From Boseongicola sp. SB0665_bin_10 (GTDB lineage: Bacteria; Pseudomonadota; Alphaproteobacteria; Rhodobacterales; Rhodobacteraceae), in contig VXSG01000077.1 of assembly GCA_009838075.1 (NCBI GenBank), forward strand, positions 1 to 64,000: a stretch of DNA of 64,000 bases, read 5' to 3'. This document shows, piece after piece, positions 50,978 through 59,307 of this stretch. Under the pieces are notes generated by a model. The model was given only the letters and a program-made list of their open reading frames with translations, had not been told where the DNA came from and made no database searches. The position numbers were made by a program, and so were the translations under genes. How positions within the stretch are numbered: the first letter of the stretch is position 1; each line of letters starts with the position of its first letter.

Positions 50978-52559
50978 TGCAACCACCGAATTGAAAGTCA
51001 CCGCCGCCTCGGATATCGAAGTCGACCGCGATGCGCTGGACGCCTCAATCAAGGAGTTCGCCGGAGCGAACGGCGAGTACTACGTCCAAAGCTTCCACAA
51101 GATACACGACACCACCAACCTAATCCCCAGCACGTTCCACCTTTGGGCCGCCATTCTCGGCCCGTTCTGGGCGGCGTCGCGCGCGATCTGGGGGATGTTC
51201 TGGAGCTTCCTGATCCTGGAAGTCATCGCCTGGGTTCAGATCGGCCGCGGGGCCTGGGGCAATCCAGGCGCCGAGATCGGTGCGCGGGCCGAGCGGCAGT
51301 TGGCGCGCGCGGAGCAGTTGCGTCAGCGTGCTGCGGATGCGACCGAGCAGGCCGACATTGAACGCTTCACGAAGCTTGCGGAGAACATTCAGAAAGCCGC
51401 TGATTCCAGCCTGGAGCAGGCCGCAGCGGCTCAGGCGGAGGCCAGCAGCATCATGCTGACGGGACTTGCCCTGCTGCTCGTGTTCAAGCTGATCCAGGGC
51501 TTTTATGCCAACCAGGTCTATGAAAGGCAGTATTCCCGCTGGCGGGTCGATCCGGAGCGCACCGAAAGCGGGCGCAAGAACCAGAACGCGGTACTTGGCG
51601 CGATCCTGACAGCCGCGATTGGGCCGCTGATCGTTTACAAGTTCACGGTCGCTTCCTCGCTTCCGCTTTTGGATGCATTCCCCGAATCAAGCGTTTCGGA
51701 GATGATTCTGGGCGAAGACGGCGGGACGCTGTTTTCCTCGATTGCCAACTGGCTTGAGGCCAGGATCGACCGTGCGGCAGCTGCCGGCGGCGATGTTTTT
51801 GACGGCATCGTGAACGGGGTTCGGACGGTTCTGGACGCGCTGACGGTGGCGCTGAACGGCTCACCCTGGCCGGTGGTCATGCTGGTGATCGTCGTGACTG
51901 CATGGCGAGCGGCTGGGCCGCGCGTGGCCATTTTCACGGCCGCTTCGCTGGCCTATATCGCATTGCTTGGCTACTGGGCCGTCGCCATGGAAACGGTTGC
52001 GCTTGTGGGCGCAGCGGTGATCCTCTGCGTGGTCTTCGGCATTCCACTTGGCATCTGGTTCGGCAAGTCGCGCCGCGCCTACAACATCGCCGAGCCAGTG
52101 CTTGACCTGATGCAGACGCTGCCGGCCTTCGTCTATCTGATCCCGATCATTGCCTTCTTCGGCACCGGCAATCCGCCGGGCATCCTGGCGACGATCATCT
52201 TCGGCATGCCGCCGGTGATTCGCCTGACGGCACTGGGCATGCGCGGGGTCCCCGGCAGCATCAAGGAGGCAGCGGTGGCCTTCGGTGCGTCGCGCTGGCA
52301 ACTTCTGAAGGATGTGGAGATTCCGCTCGCCTTGCCTTCGATCATGACCGGCGTGAACCAGACCATCCTCATGTGCCTGTCGATGGTGGTGATCATCTCG
52401 CTGATCGGTGGCGGCGGCCTGGGCAAGGAGATCCTGGAGGCGCTGCAATACGCCGCCAAGGGACCGGGCCTTCTGGGCGGCTTCGCCATCCTCTTCGTGG
52501 CCATGGTGCTGGATCGGATCATTCAGGGTGCGTTCCGTCGTGAAGACGAGAAAATATGA
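50970..52559 (+). CDS. Glycine-betaine-type ABC transporter permease with extra N-terminal membrane and coiled-coil module
   Basis: 529 residues; a plain ProW core is under 300. The core is C-terminal: ETVALVGAAVILCVVFGIPL, LDLMQTLPAFVYLIPIIAFF, and the ATPase-contact loop GVPGSIKEAAVAFGAS. In front lie an N-terminal segment YYVQSFHKIHD...LWAAILGPFWAASRAIW that resembles the DUF2628 membrane domain, then about 60 Ala/Glu/Gln-rich residues likely to be coiled coil (residues 105-165), then further transmembrane segments. The second system's permease at 60342 has the same plan. The role of the extra module is unknown. Confidence 0.88.
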   Translation: MTDATTELKVTAASDIEVDRDALDASIKEFAGANGEYYVQSFHKIHDTTNLIPSTFHLWAAILGPFWAASRAIWGMFWSFLILEVIAWVQIGRGAWGNPGAEIGARAERQLARAEQLRQRAADATEQADIERFTKLAENIQKAADSSLEQAAAAQAEASSIMLTGLALLLVFKLIQGFYANQVYERQYSRWRVDPERTESGRKNQNAVLGAILTAAIGPLIVYKFTVASSLPLLDAFPESSVSEMILGEDGGTLFSSIANWLEARIDRAAAAGGDVFDGIVNGVRTVLDALTVALNGSPWPVVMLVIVVTAWRAAGPRVAIFTAASLAYIALLGYWAVAMETVALVGAAVILCVVFGIPLGIWFGKSRRAYNIAEPVLDLMQTLPAFVYLIPIIAFFGTGNPPGILATIIFGMPPVIRLTALGMRGVPGSIKEAAVAFGASRWQLLKDVEIPLALPSIMTGVNQTILMCLSMVVIISLIGGGGLGKEILEALQYAAKGPGLLGGFAILFVAMVLDRIIQGAFRREDEKI

Positions 52560-52568
52560 TGTGAAACC

Positions 52569-52593
52569 GCACCCGGCGATTGTCGCCGGGTGC
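52569..52593 (+). terminator. Hairpin between permease and ureohydrolase genes
   Basis: CACCCGGCGA (52570-52579) and TCGCCGGGTG (52583-52592) pair perfectly around TTG, extended by one G-C pair to an 11-bp stem. No T-run follows, and the ureohydrolase ribosome binding site (GAGG at 52598) is right after it, so it may act as an attenuator or message-stability element. Confidence 0.5.
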
Positions 52594-52607
52594 CGCCGAG
52601 GTTCAAG

Positions 52608-53597
52608 ATGAGCGACCCCTACCAGACGTCCATGATGGAAAACCTCTACTGGTGGGGTATCCCAACGCTCTTCCGATGCCCGCACGAGGGACCGGAGGGC
52701 AAGGATATCGCCCTGGTCGGCGTGCCACACTCGACCGGCAACGGGACGACCGAGCGGGATCAGCACCTCGGCCCCCGCGCGTTGCGCAATGTCTCGGCCG
52801 TGTCGCGGCGGGCGCACGGGGGGTTTCAGTTGAACCCCTGGGAGGTGGCAAGGGTCGTGGACGTGGGCGACGTCCCGTTCCCCCGCGCCAATGACAACGA
52901 GCATTGCATCAAGCAGATCACGCGCTTCTTCGCGGACATTGACGCCGCCGGTGCGCGACCGATTTCGGTTGGCGGCGATCACTCCATAACCGGAGGCATC
53001 GTGCAGGCGCTTGGGGGCGGACAGGTCACCGGCGGCGAGCCGGTGTGTTTCCTGCATCTGGACGCCCATACGGACGTATACACCCAGGTGGATCACTTCC
53101 TTGGTGCCAAGAAATCCGCGGCGCATTGGGGCGCCTACCTGGCGGATCAGGGCGATGTGGATCCGGGCCATTCCATGCAGATTGGCCTGCGTGGGCATGT
53201 GCGAACACTGGATTGGCTGCAACCGTCATACGACTATGGCTACAATGTCGTGACCATGAAAGAGTTTCGCAAACGCGGGATTGATGACGTCGTCGCCCAG
53301 GTCCAGGAGATTCTCGCGGGAAGGCCGGTCTACATCACCTTCGATCTGGACTGTCTCGACCCGTCGATTGCGCCGGGGGTGTCGAATATCGAGGCCGGAG
53401 AAAGGGGCTTTGACATCGACGAGGCAGTGGCGATCCTGCACGCGGTTCGGGGCATGAACATTGTCGGCGGCGATGTCGTCTGCATGATGCCCACCAAGGA
53501 CAACCCAAACCAGATCACCGCGCTGACCGCGGCTGCGGTGATGTTCGAAATGATCTCCATGGTTGCCGAGAATGCCGCAAAGGGAGCCAACGCATGA
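52608..53597 (+). CDS. Ureohydrolase (agmatinase/arginase family)
   Basis: 329 residues of the arginase superfamily, which releases urea from guanidino compounds at a two-metal centre. Metal ligands are visible: GGDHS (His125), LDAHTD (Asp152, His154, Asp156) and FDLDCLDP (Asp246, Asp248). The start is the ATG at 52608 with GAGG upstream; a GTG at 52590 is possible. Placed 48 bases after an importer of glycine-betaine type, its substrate is likely a small guanidino acid (guanidinoacetate, guanidinobutyrate or similar) brought in by that importer, but this is inference. Agmatinase would be the default name. Confidence 0.82.
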   Translation: MSDPYQTSMMENLYWWGIPTLFRCPHEGPEGKDIALVGVPHSTGNGTTERDQHLGPRALRNVSAVSRRAHGGFQLNPWEVARVVDVGDVPFPRANDNEHCIKQITRFFADIDAAGARPISVGGDHSITGGIVQALGGGQVTGGEPVCFLHLDAHTDVYTQVDHFLGAKKSAAHWGAYLADQGDVDPGHSMQIGLRGHVRTLDWLQPSYDYGYNVVTMKEFRKRGIDDVVAQVQEILAGRPVYITFDLDCLDPSIAPGVSNIEAGERGFDIDEAVAILHAVRGMNIVGGDVVCMMPTKDNPNQITALTAAAVMFEMISMVAENAAKGANA

Positions 53598-54085
53598 GCC
53601 GTCAGGCCGATCAGTTTCTTGCCCTTGTCCGAGGCGTGGCTGTCGCGCTTTCATGTGGACAGCCGGACCAATGATCCTGCGTCGTTCGGATTCTCGTCAT
53701 CGCCAGTGACTGAACTGGTCTGTGCGGGCATCCTCAAATCACTTGATCGAGCGGCTGCCCTGTCCCGCTTCTCAATTGCGGGTCGGTCTGCTGGCGAATG
53801 GCCGGTTTGGGTTCGACGACCAGCCTGATTTTCCAAGTGCGCCGTGGAAAGGCGCGCCATCCTCGTGGGTGCGCTTCCCACGCAACAATTGGCGATTGGG
53901 CTTCATCACGGTCGTGGTCCTTTGCATGACGAATGTCTTTTTGATCTCGCTGACATTCAGACGGGCCGAAGGGCGCTGGCTTCGGCATCTTCGGCCTCGG
54001 GAAGAATCGGGTGGGACGCGATCCCTGACACCAGCACAATGACGACAGCATCTGCCGAGATTGGCCAAACAGGAAAGGCACGACC
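53598..54085. other. Spacer, nothing recognised
   Basis: About 490 bases between the ureohydrolase and the isochorismatase-fold gene. Short frames have no recognisable domain. AGGAAAGG near 54070 is the ribosome binding site of the next gene. Confidence 0.5.
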
Positions 54086-54718
54086 ATGGCATCAACCGTT
54101 TCAAGGAAACGTGACCTGATTGAAGGGCGCGCAGCCCTGATTGTCATCGATATCCAGAAATCGACCTTTGCACCAATCCCCGATGACGAGCGTGCGATTG
54201 CACATATGCCTGACTACGCCGAACGCTTGGCACGCACGAAGGTGGCCATTGACAAGGCGCGGGAGATCGGGGTCCCGGTGGTGTTCTTTCAGGAAGTCCA
54301 CCGCGCCAATCTTGTCGACATGGGCCGCGAGACCGATGGAGATGAAGACGTGCATTGCCTGGATTGCAATCCCCTCACCGAACTCGCGGTCGAGGAGCTT
54401 GGCATCCAGCCCAATGACTACAAGGTCCAGAAGCGCCGTTATTCGGCCTTCTACGGGACGGACCTGGAGATTCTGTTGAAGGGACTCAAGGTCGAGACCT
54501 TGATCCTGACCGGTGGCCTGACGGATGTCTGCGTCCACTACACCTTTGTGGACGCGCATCAAGGCGACTATTTCTGCCGTGTCATTGAAGATTGCGTCGC
54601 CGGGTCCAGCCTCTCGGCGCATGAGGCGGCGCTGAATGCAATGGAATGCCTTCAGCACGGCGCTGTTCGGACCATGCATGATGTCCTGGCAGCGATGGAC
54701 GTGCCTGCCGCAGCCTGA
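54086..54718 (+). CDS. Isochorismatase-family cysteine hydrolase
   Basis: 210 residues. The catalytic triad of the family is visible: Asp22 in LIVIDIQKSTF, Lys116 in YKVQKRRYSAF, and Cys149 in LTGGLTDVCVHYT, with the usual non-proline peptide context. Members include nicotinamidase, N-carbamoylsarcosine amidohydrolase and ureidoacrylate hydrolase; the long insert with CLDCNPLTEL near residue 92 is unusual. Near a ureohydrolase and a dimethylglycine/sarcosine-forming enzyme, an amidase for an N-carbamoyl or amide compound is plausible. Followed 13 bases later by an EamA transporter. Confidence 0.82.
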   Translation: MASTVSRKRDLIEGRAALIVIDIQKSTFAPIPDDERAIAHMPDYAERLARTKVAIDKAREIGVPVVFFQEVHRANLVDMGRETDGDEDVHCLDCNPLTELAVEELGIQPNDYKVQKRRYSAFYGTDLEILLKGLKVETLILTGGLTDVCVHYTFVDAHQGDYFCRVIEDCVAGSSLSAHEAALNAMECLQHGAVRTMHDVLAAMDVPAAA

Positions 54719-54731
54719 AATCGCCGCATCC

Positions 54732-55640
54732 ATGCATTCGAGTCGAAATGTCCGGGCGGTCGGGATGGCCATCGTTGCGTCGGCAATATTGAGTTTCGTC
54801 GACAATTTCGTCGGACTCGTCGCCGAGGAGGCGGGTCTATGGCAGTTCCAGGTGTTCCGCGCATTGATGGCATTGCCGATCTTCTGGGCGATCGGCCTGG
54901 TTACCCGGAGAAGCCTTCGGCCGAAACACCTTTGGCGCTGGTTGGGGCGGAGCCTGGCGGTCTCTGCTGGCCTGCTGATCTATTTCGCCTCGCTTGGAAC
55001 ACTGCCGGTCGCGCAGGCAGGTGCGGGGCTCTTCAGCGCGCCTCTTTGGGTTGCGCTCTTCTCGGTCGCCCTGTTCGGTCAGCGACTTGGTGGACTTGGC
55101 GTTTTCGCCATCTTCGCCGGCTTCGGTGGCGCGCTCATGCTCTTGCAGCCAGACATTGCAAACGTGTCGGCAGCATCCCTGTTGCCTATGGCGGCGGGGC
55201 TCTTCTACGGACTCGGGATGATGCTGACCGGGCAATGGTGTGCCAGGGAGAGCCCGCTGTCGCTGGCCTTCGGGGTCTTTCTCGTGTTTGGAATTGCCAG
55301 CGCGGCCATGCTGATCGCCACATCGATGGCGCCGGGCGAATCATTCATCAGCCGCCCCTTTGTCTTGCCGAGCCTCCGGTTTCTATGGCTTACGGCATTT
55401 CAGGTGGTTGGCGCCGTCATCGCCGTTATCCTGATCGCTGAAGCCTACCGCACCGGAACGGCGGCCCTTGTTGCAGTCTTCGAATATTCCTTTCTGATCT
55501 TCGCTTGCCTTTGGGCATATCTGCTTTGGGGCCTTCCCACCAACGCCATCGCCGCAACCGGAATCGCCGTCGTCGTCGCGGCGGGCATCCTGATGGCGAT
55601 AAACGAGAGGAGACGTGAGAGCGGCGCCACGGCCGTCTGA
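54732..55640 (+). CDS. EamA/DMT-family transporter
   Basis: 302 residues and about ten transmembrane helices in two EamA repeats: VASAILSFVDNFVGLVAEEA in the first, FYGLGMMLTGQW opening the second, and AEAYRTGTAALVAVFEYSFL, a conserved DMT stretch. The start is chosen at 54732, just after the hydrolase gene. It may export a product of the neighbouring hydrolase or import its substrate; direction is not readable. Confidence 0.82.
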   Translation: MHSSRNVRAVGMAIVASAILSFVDNFVGLVAEEAGLWQFQVFRALMALPIFWAIGLVTRRSLRPKHLWRWLGRSLAVSAGLLIYFASLGTLPVAQAGAGLFSAPLWVALFSVALFGQRLGGLGVFAIFAGFGGALMLLQPDIANVSAASLLPMAAGLFYGLGMMLTGQWCARESPLSLAFGVFLVFGIASAAMLIATSMAPGESFISRPFVLPSLRFLWLTAFQVVGAVIAVILIAEAYRTGTAALVAVFEYSFLIFACLWAYLLWGLPTNAIAATGIAVVVAAGILMAINERRRESGATAV

Positions 55641-56147
55641 GCGTGGCCCGGTCCCGTTTGTTCCCGCGAACGCGATTTCACGGTTGGCGTCGGCCCATAC
55701 GCCGACTCTGACCGTGACATTGTTCGGGTATCGAGCGAGTGGCCGAAGTCCCCGGGGCGGTGTCGATGGATACCGCGTTGGATGCGGATTCGCCGGAGAA
55801 GCCCGCGGTCGGGAGCGAGAGATCGTTGGCGCGGGCCCTGTCAATGTGACACCCTGAACCGCACTGCCGGATTCCTCGGAGCGCTGTGCGTTCTACCCTC
55901 CGGGCGCCAGGGCCATCGAATTTTGTCGATGGAGTTCCGACCCGACCTGAAATGCTGCTTGCAGCGAATTTCAAGTCGCTGCGCCGCCCGGAAATTGACG
56001 CGCAATTTGACAGAGTTCCCCGCGCGGCGGGCCGCGGAGCAGTTGGATCGGCACGAGCCGATGGAAGACCTTGAGGGGTGCCCGACGTTCCGATCCCGGG
56101 AATGGCAGGGATGTCATCGAACAATCGTGGACACGCCGAAGCGAGAC
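55641..56147. other. Spacer between convergent genes, nothing recognised
   Basis: About 500 bases between the EamA gene and the convergent LysR gene. Frames are low-complexity. No convincing terminator stem was found. Confidence 0.45.
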
Positions 56148-57065
56148 CTAATTTGTCGTGAAGAGCGAGACATTCTGGCGGACTTGCAGGAAGGACCAGA
56201 TTGACCTCGTCGTCCGATTGGAGCGTTGAAGATCCCTGAACATCCGAACCTCGAGATCGATTTCCCAATCCAGTTCGCCGGTGCGGACCAGCAATCCGTT
56301 TTCGAGGTCGGGCGCAACGAGACTCTTGGGCAGCCAGGCGACACCGTCGCCCGCACGCGCCCGGATCCGGAGCGCGCCGGCCATCGAGTTTTCATAGACC
56401 GTGCGCAGCCGGTTGGTCAGGTCCTTTTCGACGAGCAGCGGCCGCAGGAGTTGCCCTATTGGCGCGGCGTCGCCGAAACGCAGGTACGGCATCTCGATGC
56501 CAGACCAGTCGAAACGGAAAATCGGGCATCCATCGGCACCGGGCTTGCACACCAGGATGAGCTGGTCGCTGCCGATCAGAACAGAGTCGAATGATCCGGC
56601 CGGCTGGGTGCCCGCTCGCTGGTAGGCAATCACGAAATCCACGTCGCCTCGCTTGAGATCGCGCAGGCAGTTCGGCAAGTCATCGGCGCGCAGCCTGGAC
56701 AGGATGGGGCCATAGGCCTCTTCCAGCGCTTGCAGCCATGCAGGATAGAATCGCCAGCCGATGGAGTGCTGCGCGCCAAATGTGACGACATATTTGTCTG
56801 GCAGCGATTGGGCTTCCAGGATTTGGCTGCGCTCGCGCTCGATCCTCGACAGCGCGTGCAGCCCGGCCTCGAGCATTTGCACGCCGGCTTCGGTCAACTC
56901 GACGGGTTGATGCGATCGGTCGACCAGCACGGCGCCTACCCAGTTTTCCAGGGATTTGATGCGCCGGCTAAGGGCGGGTTGGCTGAGATTGCCCAGGGCA
57001 GCCGCTTGGGAAAAGTTGCCGGTCTGGCGCAGGCGGTCAAGATCGCGGAAATGGGAGACATCCAT
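56148..57065 (-). CDS. LysR-family transcriptional regulator (HypT/CuyR-like)
   Basis: 305 residues. The helix-turn-helix is FRDLDRLRQTGNFSQAAAL with LSQPALSRRIKSLENWVG, like the LysR branch that includes HypT. The effector domain follows, with GDVDFVIAYQ and ARAGDGVAWLPKSLV. It is divergent from the PLP lyase gene, with a LysR-type box between, so it most likely controls the lyase-importer operon in response to its substrate. Confidence 0.87.
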   Translation of the reverse strand: MDVSHFRDLDRLRQTGNFSQAAALGNLSQPALSRRIKSLENWVGAVLVDRSHQPVELTEAGVQMLEAGLHALSRIERERSQILEAQSLPDKYVVTFGAQHSIGWRFYPAWLQALEEAYGPILSRLRADDLPNCLRDLKRGDVDFVIAYQRAGTQPAGSFDSVLIGSDQLILVCKPGADGCPIFRFDWSGIEMPYLRFGDAAPIGQLLRPLLVEKDLTNRLRTVYENSMAGALRIRARAGDGVAWLPKSLVAPDLENGLLVRTGELDWEIDLEVRMFRDLQRSNRTTRSIWSFLQVRQNVSLFTTN

Positions 57066-57078
57066 GGCGGACTATCTA

Positions 57079-57093
57079 ATGCAAAAATTGCAT
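57079..57093. promoter_or_regulatory. LysR-type operator (T-N11-A palindrome)
   Basis: ATGCAA and TTGCAT flank AAA; the arms are exact complements and contain T-N11-A (57080-57092). It lies 14 bases from the LysR start and about 80 from the lyase start. A second, looser inverted repeat, AATGT and ACATT 12 bases apart, follows at 57094-57115, as in activation sites of LysR promoters. Confidence 0.65.
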
Positions 57094-57173
57094 AATGTCA
57101 TTCAAACATAACATTGGATTATCAGCGGCTTCTACGGCAGGCTGTGCCGGTCTGATGGTTATTGGATGCTGCC

Positions 57174-58232
57174 ATGGCTGATGTTGAGTTGATGACGCGC
57201 GAGATGTCGCGGATCGACTTTGACCGCTTCCCGCGCACCAGCTTGTGCCACCAGCCCACGCCGATCGAGGCGTTGCCGCGCCTGACCGCATTGATGGGCG
57301 GGCCGCGCCTCTTCATCAAGCGCGATGACTGCACGGGTCTGGCCACCGGCGGCAACAAGACTCGCAAGCTTGAGTTCCTGGTGGGCGAAGCGATGCGCGA
57401 CAAGGCGGACATGCTTGTGACGCAAGGTGCAGTTCAGTCAAACCATGTACGCCAGACGGCAGCGGCGGCCTGCAAGGTCGGCATGAAGTGCCACGTTCTT
57501 CTGGAACGTCGCGTGCCGGGGCGCGACGCCTCCTACGAGAAGACTGGCAATGTGCTTCTGGACAAGCTTTTTGGCGCCACCCACGAGTTCCGCCCAGCCG
57601 GGCTCGACATGAATGCCGAGGCCGAGGCGGTGACCAGGGCGCTGTCTGCCGAGGGACATCGCCCGTATTTCATCCCAGGCGGTGGCTCGAACCCGACCGG
57701 CGCGCTCGGGTATGTCAATTGCGCCCAGGAAATCGCCGATTACTGTCGCGAGACCGGGCAGGACTTTGACTGGCTGGTCATGGGTACCGGCAGCACCGGC
57801 ACCCAGGCTGGACTGGTTGCGGGCTTTGCCGCAATCGGGCACGACCTGCCCGTCATGGGCGTCAGCGTTCGCCAGCCACGCGAAAGGCAGATGAACGCTG
57901 TCCACGGGTTGACCCGAAAGACTCTGCAGAGACTCGGCGCGGACGGCGTCCCGCTGAGCAAGATCCTCGTGGATGACGGCTATGTCGGCGAAGGCTACGG
58001 AATGCCTGCCGAGTCGACGCTCGAGGCGATTCACCTGACCGCTCGGCATGAAGGCGTCCTGCTTGATCCTGTCTATTCGGCCAAGGCCATGGCCGGGCTC
58101 ATCGGCATGATCCGTGAGGGCTTTTTCAAACCCAGCGACACCGTGCTGTTCCTGCATACAGGAGGGGCTACGGCGCTGTTCGCGTATCAGGAGCAACTCG
58201 CCGCATCAATGAACCGACCAGACGCCGGGTAA
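57174..58232 (+). CDS. cuyA: PLP-dependent L-cysteate sulfo-lyase / D-cysteine desulfhydrase family protein
   Basis: About 352 residues of the ACC deaminase/D-cysteine desulfhydrase family. The PLP Lys is in GGNKTRKLEF, with QGAVQSNHVRQTAAAAC, IPGGGSNPTGALGYVN, LLDPVYSAKAMAGLIGM and LHTGGATALFAY. The stretch FRPAGLDMNAEAEAV resembles CuyA of roseobacters, which splits L-cysteate to pyruvate, ammonia and sulfite. D-cysteine desulfhydrase is the alternative. Start uncertain: ATG at 57174 or 57192. It is 28 bases upstream of the second importer, which could bring in its substrate. No sulfite exporter is in the window. Confidence 0.75.
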   Translation: MADVELMTREMSRIDFDRFPRTSLCHQPTPIEALPRLTALMGGPRLFIKRDDCTGLATGGNKTRKLEFLVGEAMRDKADMLVTQGAVQSNHVRQTAAAACKVGMKCHVLLERRVPGRDASYEKTGNVLLDKLFGATHEFRPAGLDMNAEAEAVTRALSAEGHRPYFIPGGGSNPTGALGYVNCAQEIADYCRETGQDFDWLVMGTGSTGTQAGLVAGFAAIGHDLPVMGVSVRQPRERQMNAVHGLTRKTLQRLGADGVPLSKILVDDGYVGEGYGMPAESTLEAIHLTARHEGVLLDPVYSAKAMAGLIGMIREGFFKPSDTVLFLHTGGATALFAYQEQLAASMNRPDAG

Positions 58233-58260
58233 CGGCGCGAAACCAACCAAGGAGGAAACC

Positions 58261-59226
58261 ATGAATACAACATTGAAGACATTCGGCCTCGCCGCGGTCG
58301 TCAGCTTTGGGGCCTTGCCCGCAATGGCTGCCGAAGAGGTCAAGATCGGCTTGCCATCCTGGACCGGCGCACAAGCGATCGGGCACCTGTTGGGCGAGGT
58401 CGTCACCTCGCGCATCGGCGGGCAAGTCGAATACGTCCCCGGCAACAACGCCACGATCTTTCAGGCGATGGACCAGGGCAAGGGCGACATAGACGTGCAC
58501 CCGGACGTTTGGCTGCCGAACCAGGAGAGCTTTACGAACAAGTATGTCGTAGGCGCTGGCACCGTGGTTCTGTCGTCGAACCCCTACGAGGGAAACCAGG
58601 GCTTCTGTGTCTCCAAGGACTTTGGCGAGGCCAACAACATCACCGACATCGCCGATCTCGGCCGTCCGGACGTGGCTGCGCTGATGGACAGCGATGGCAA
58701 CGGGAAAGGCGAAATGTGGATCGGCGCGCCGGGCTGGGCCTCCGCCAATGTCAACGAAGTCAAGACACGCGACTATGGCTTGCTTGATTTCATTGAGCCG
58801 ATCCGGGCTGAAGAGAGCGTGAAGACAGCGCGTATCCGCGACTCCATCGCCAAGGGCGAGGGCTATGCGTTCTACTGCTACAAGCCGCATGCGGTGTGGT
58901 TCATGTTCGACGTCCAGATGCTCAGCGAGCCGGCCTACGACCCGGCGAAGTACGTCATGGTCCAACCGTCGGATGACGCCGATTGGTACAGCAAGTCCAT
59001 GGTCGCCACGAAAGACGCGCTGAAGAACGTGCAGATCGCATGGTCGAAATCGCTCGAGGAGCGCTCGCCCGCCATCGCCGAATTCTTCGCGAACTTCGCG
59101 CTGACCGCGGATGACGTCAGCGGCCTGGCATTCGAGGTCAGTGCCAATGGCCGTGACCCTGCAGAGGTCGCCAAGGAATGGGTGGCGGCCAATTCCGACC
59201 GCGTCGACGCGTGGTTGGGGCTCTGA
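58261..59226 (+). CDS. Glycine-betaine/choline-type ABC transporter substrate-binding protein, second system
   Basis: 321 residues with a signal peptide ending near LPAMA-AEE. Ligand-cage motifs parallel those of the first system: VKIGLPSWTGAQAIGHLL, IDVHPDVWLPNQESF, GKGEMWIGAPGWASANV and FYCYKPHAVWFMFD. The pocket differs in several aromatic positions (CYKPHAVW here, CYTPHYVF there), which suggests a different ligand. A strong AAGGAGG ribosome binding site precedes the ATG. Confidence 0.87.
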   Translation: MNTTLKTFGLAAVVSFGALPAMAAEEVKIGLPSWTGAQAIGHLLGEVVTSRIGGQVEYVPGNNATIFQAMDQGKGDIDVHPDVWLPNQESFTNKYVVGAGTVVLSSNPYEGNQGFCVSKDFGEANNITDIADLGRPDVAALMDSDGNGKGEMWIGAPGWASANVNEVKTRDYGLLDFIEPIRAEESVKTARIRDSIAKGEGYAFYCYKPHAVWFMFDVQMLSEPAYDPAKYVMVQPSDDADWYSKSMVATKDALKNVQIAWSKSLEERSPAIAEFFANFALTADDVSGLAFEVSANGRDPAEVAKEWVAANSDRVDAWLGL

Positions 59227-59247
59227 TTCCAGGCGGATCAAGGCCTT

Positions 59248-59275
59248 GGCGGCACCGGCAATGGCTGGTGCCGCC
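59248..59275 (+). terminator. Hairpin between binding-protein and ATPase genes, second system
   Basis: GGCGGCACC (59248-59256) pairs perfectly with GGTGCCGCC (59267-59275), and inner pairs extend the stem to about 13 bp with a short loop. There is no T-run. Its position matches the hairpin at 49890 in the first system, which argues for a stability/attenuation role. Confidence 0.6.
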
Positions 59276-59307
59276 GCACCTGTCCCGAACTGCAAGACCC
59301 TGTCGAC

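Noticed and set aside
53619..54042. Short plus-strand frames between the ureohydrolase and the isochorismatase-fold gene
   Set aside because: No ribosome binding site, no domain, and composition like the other spacers.
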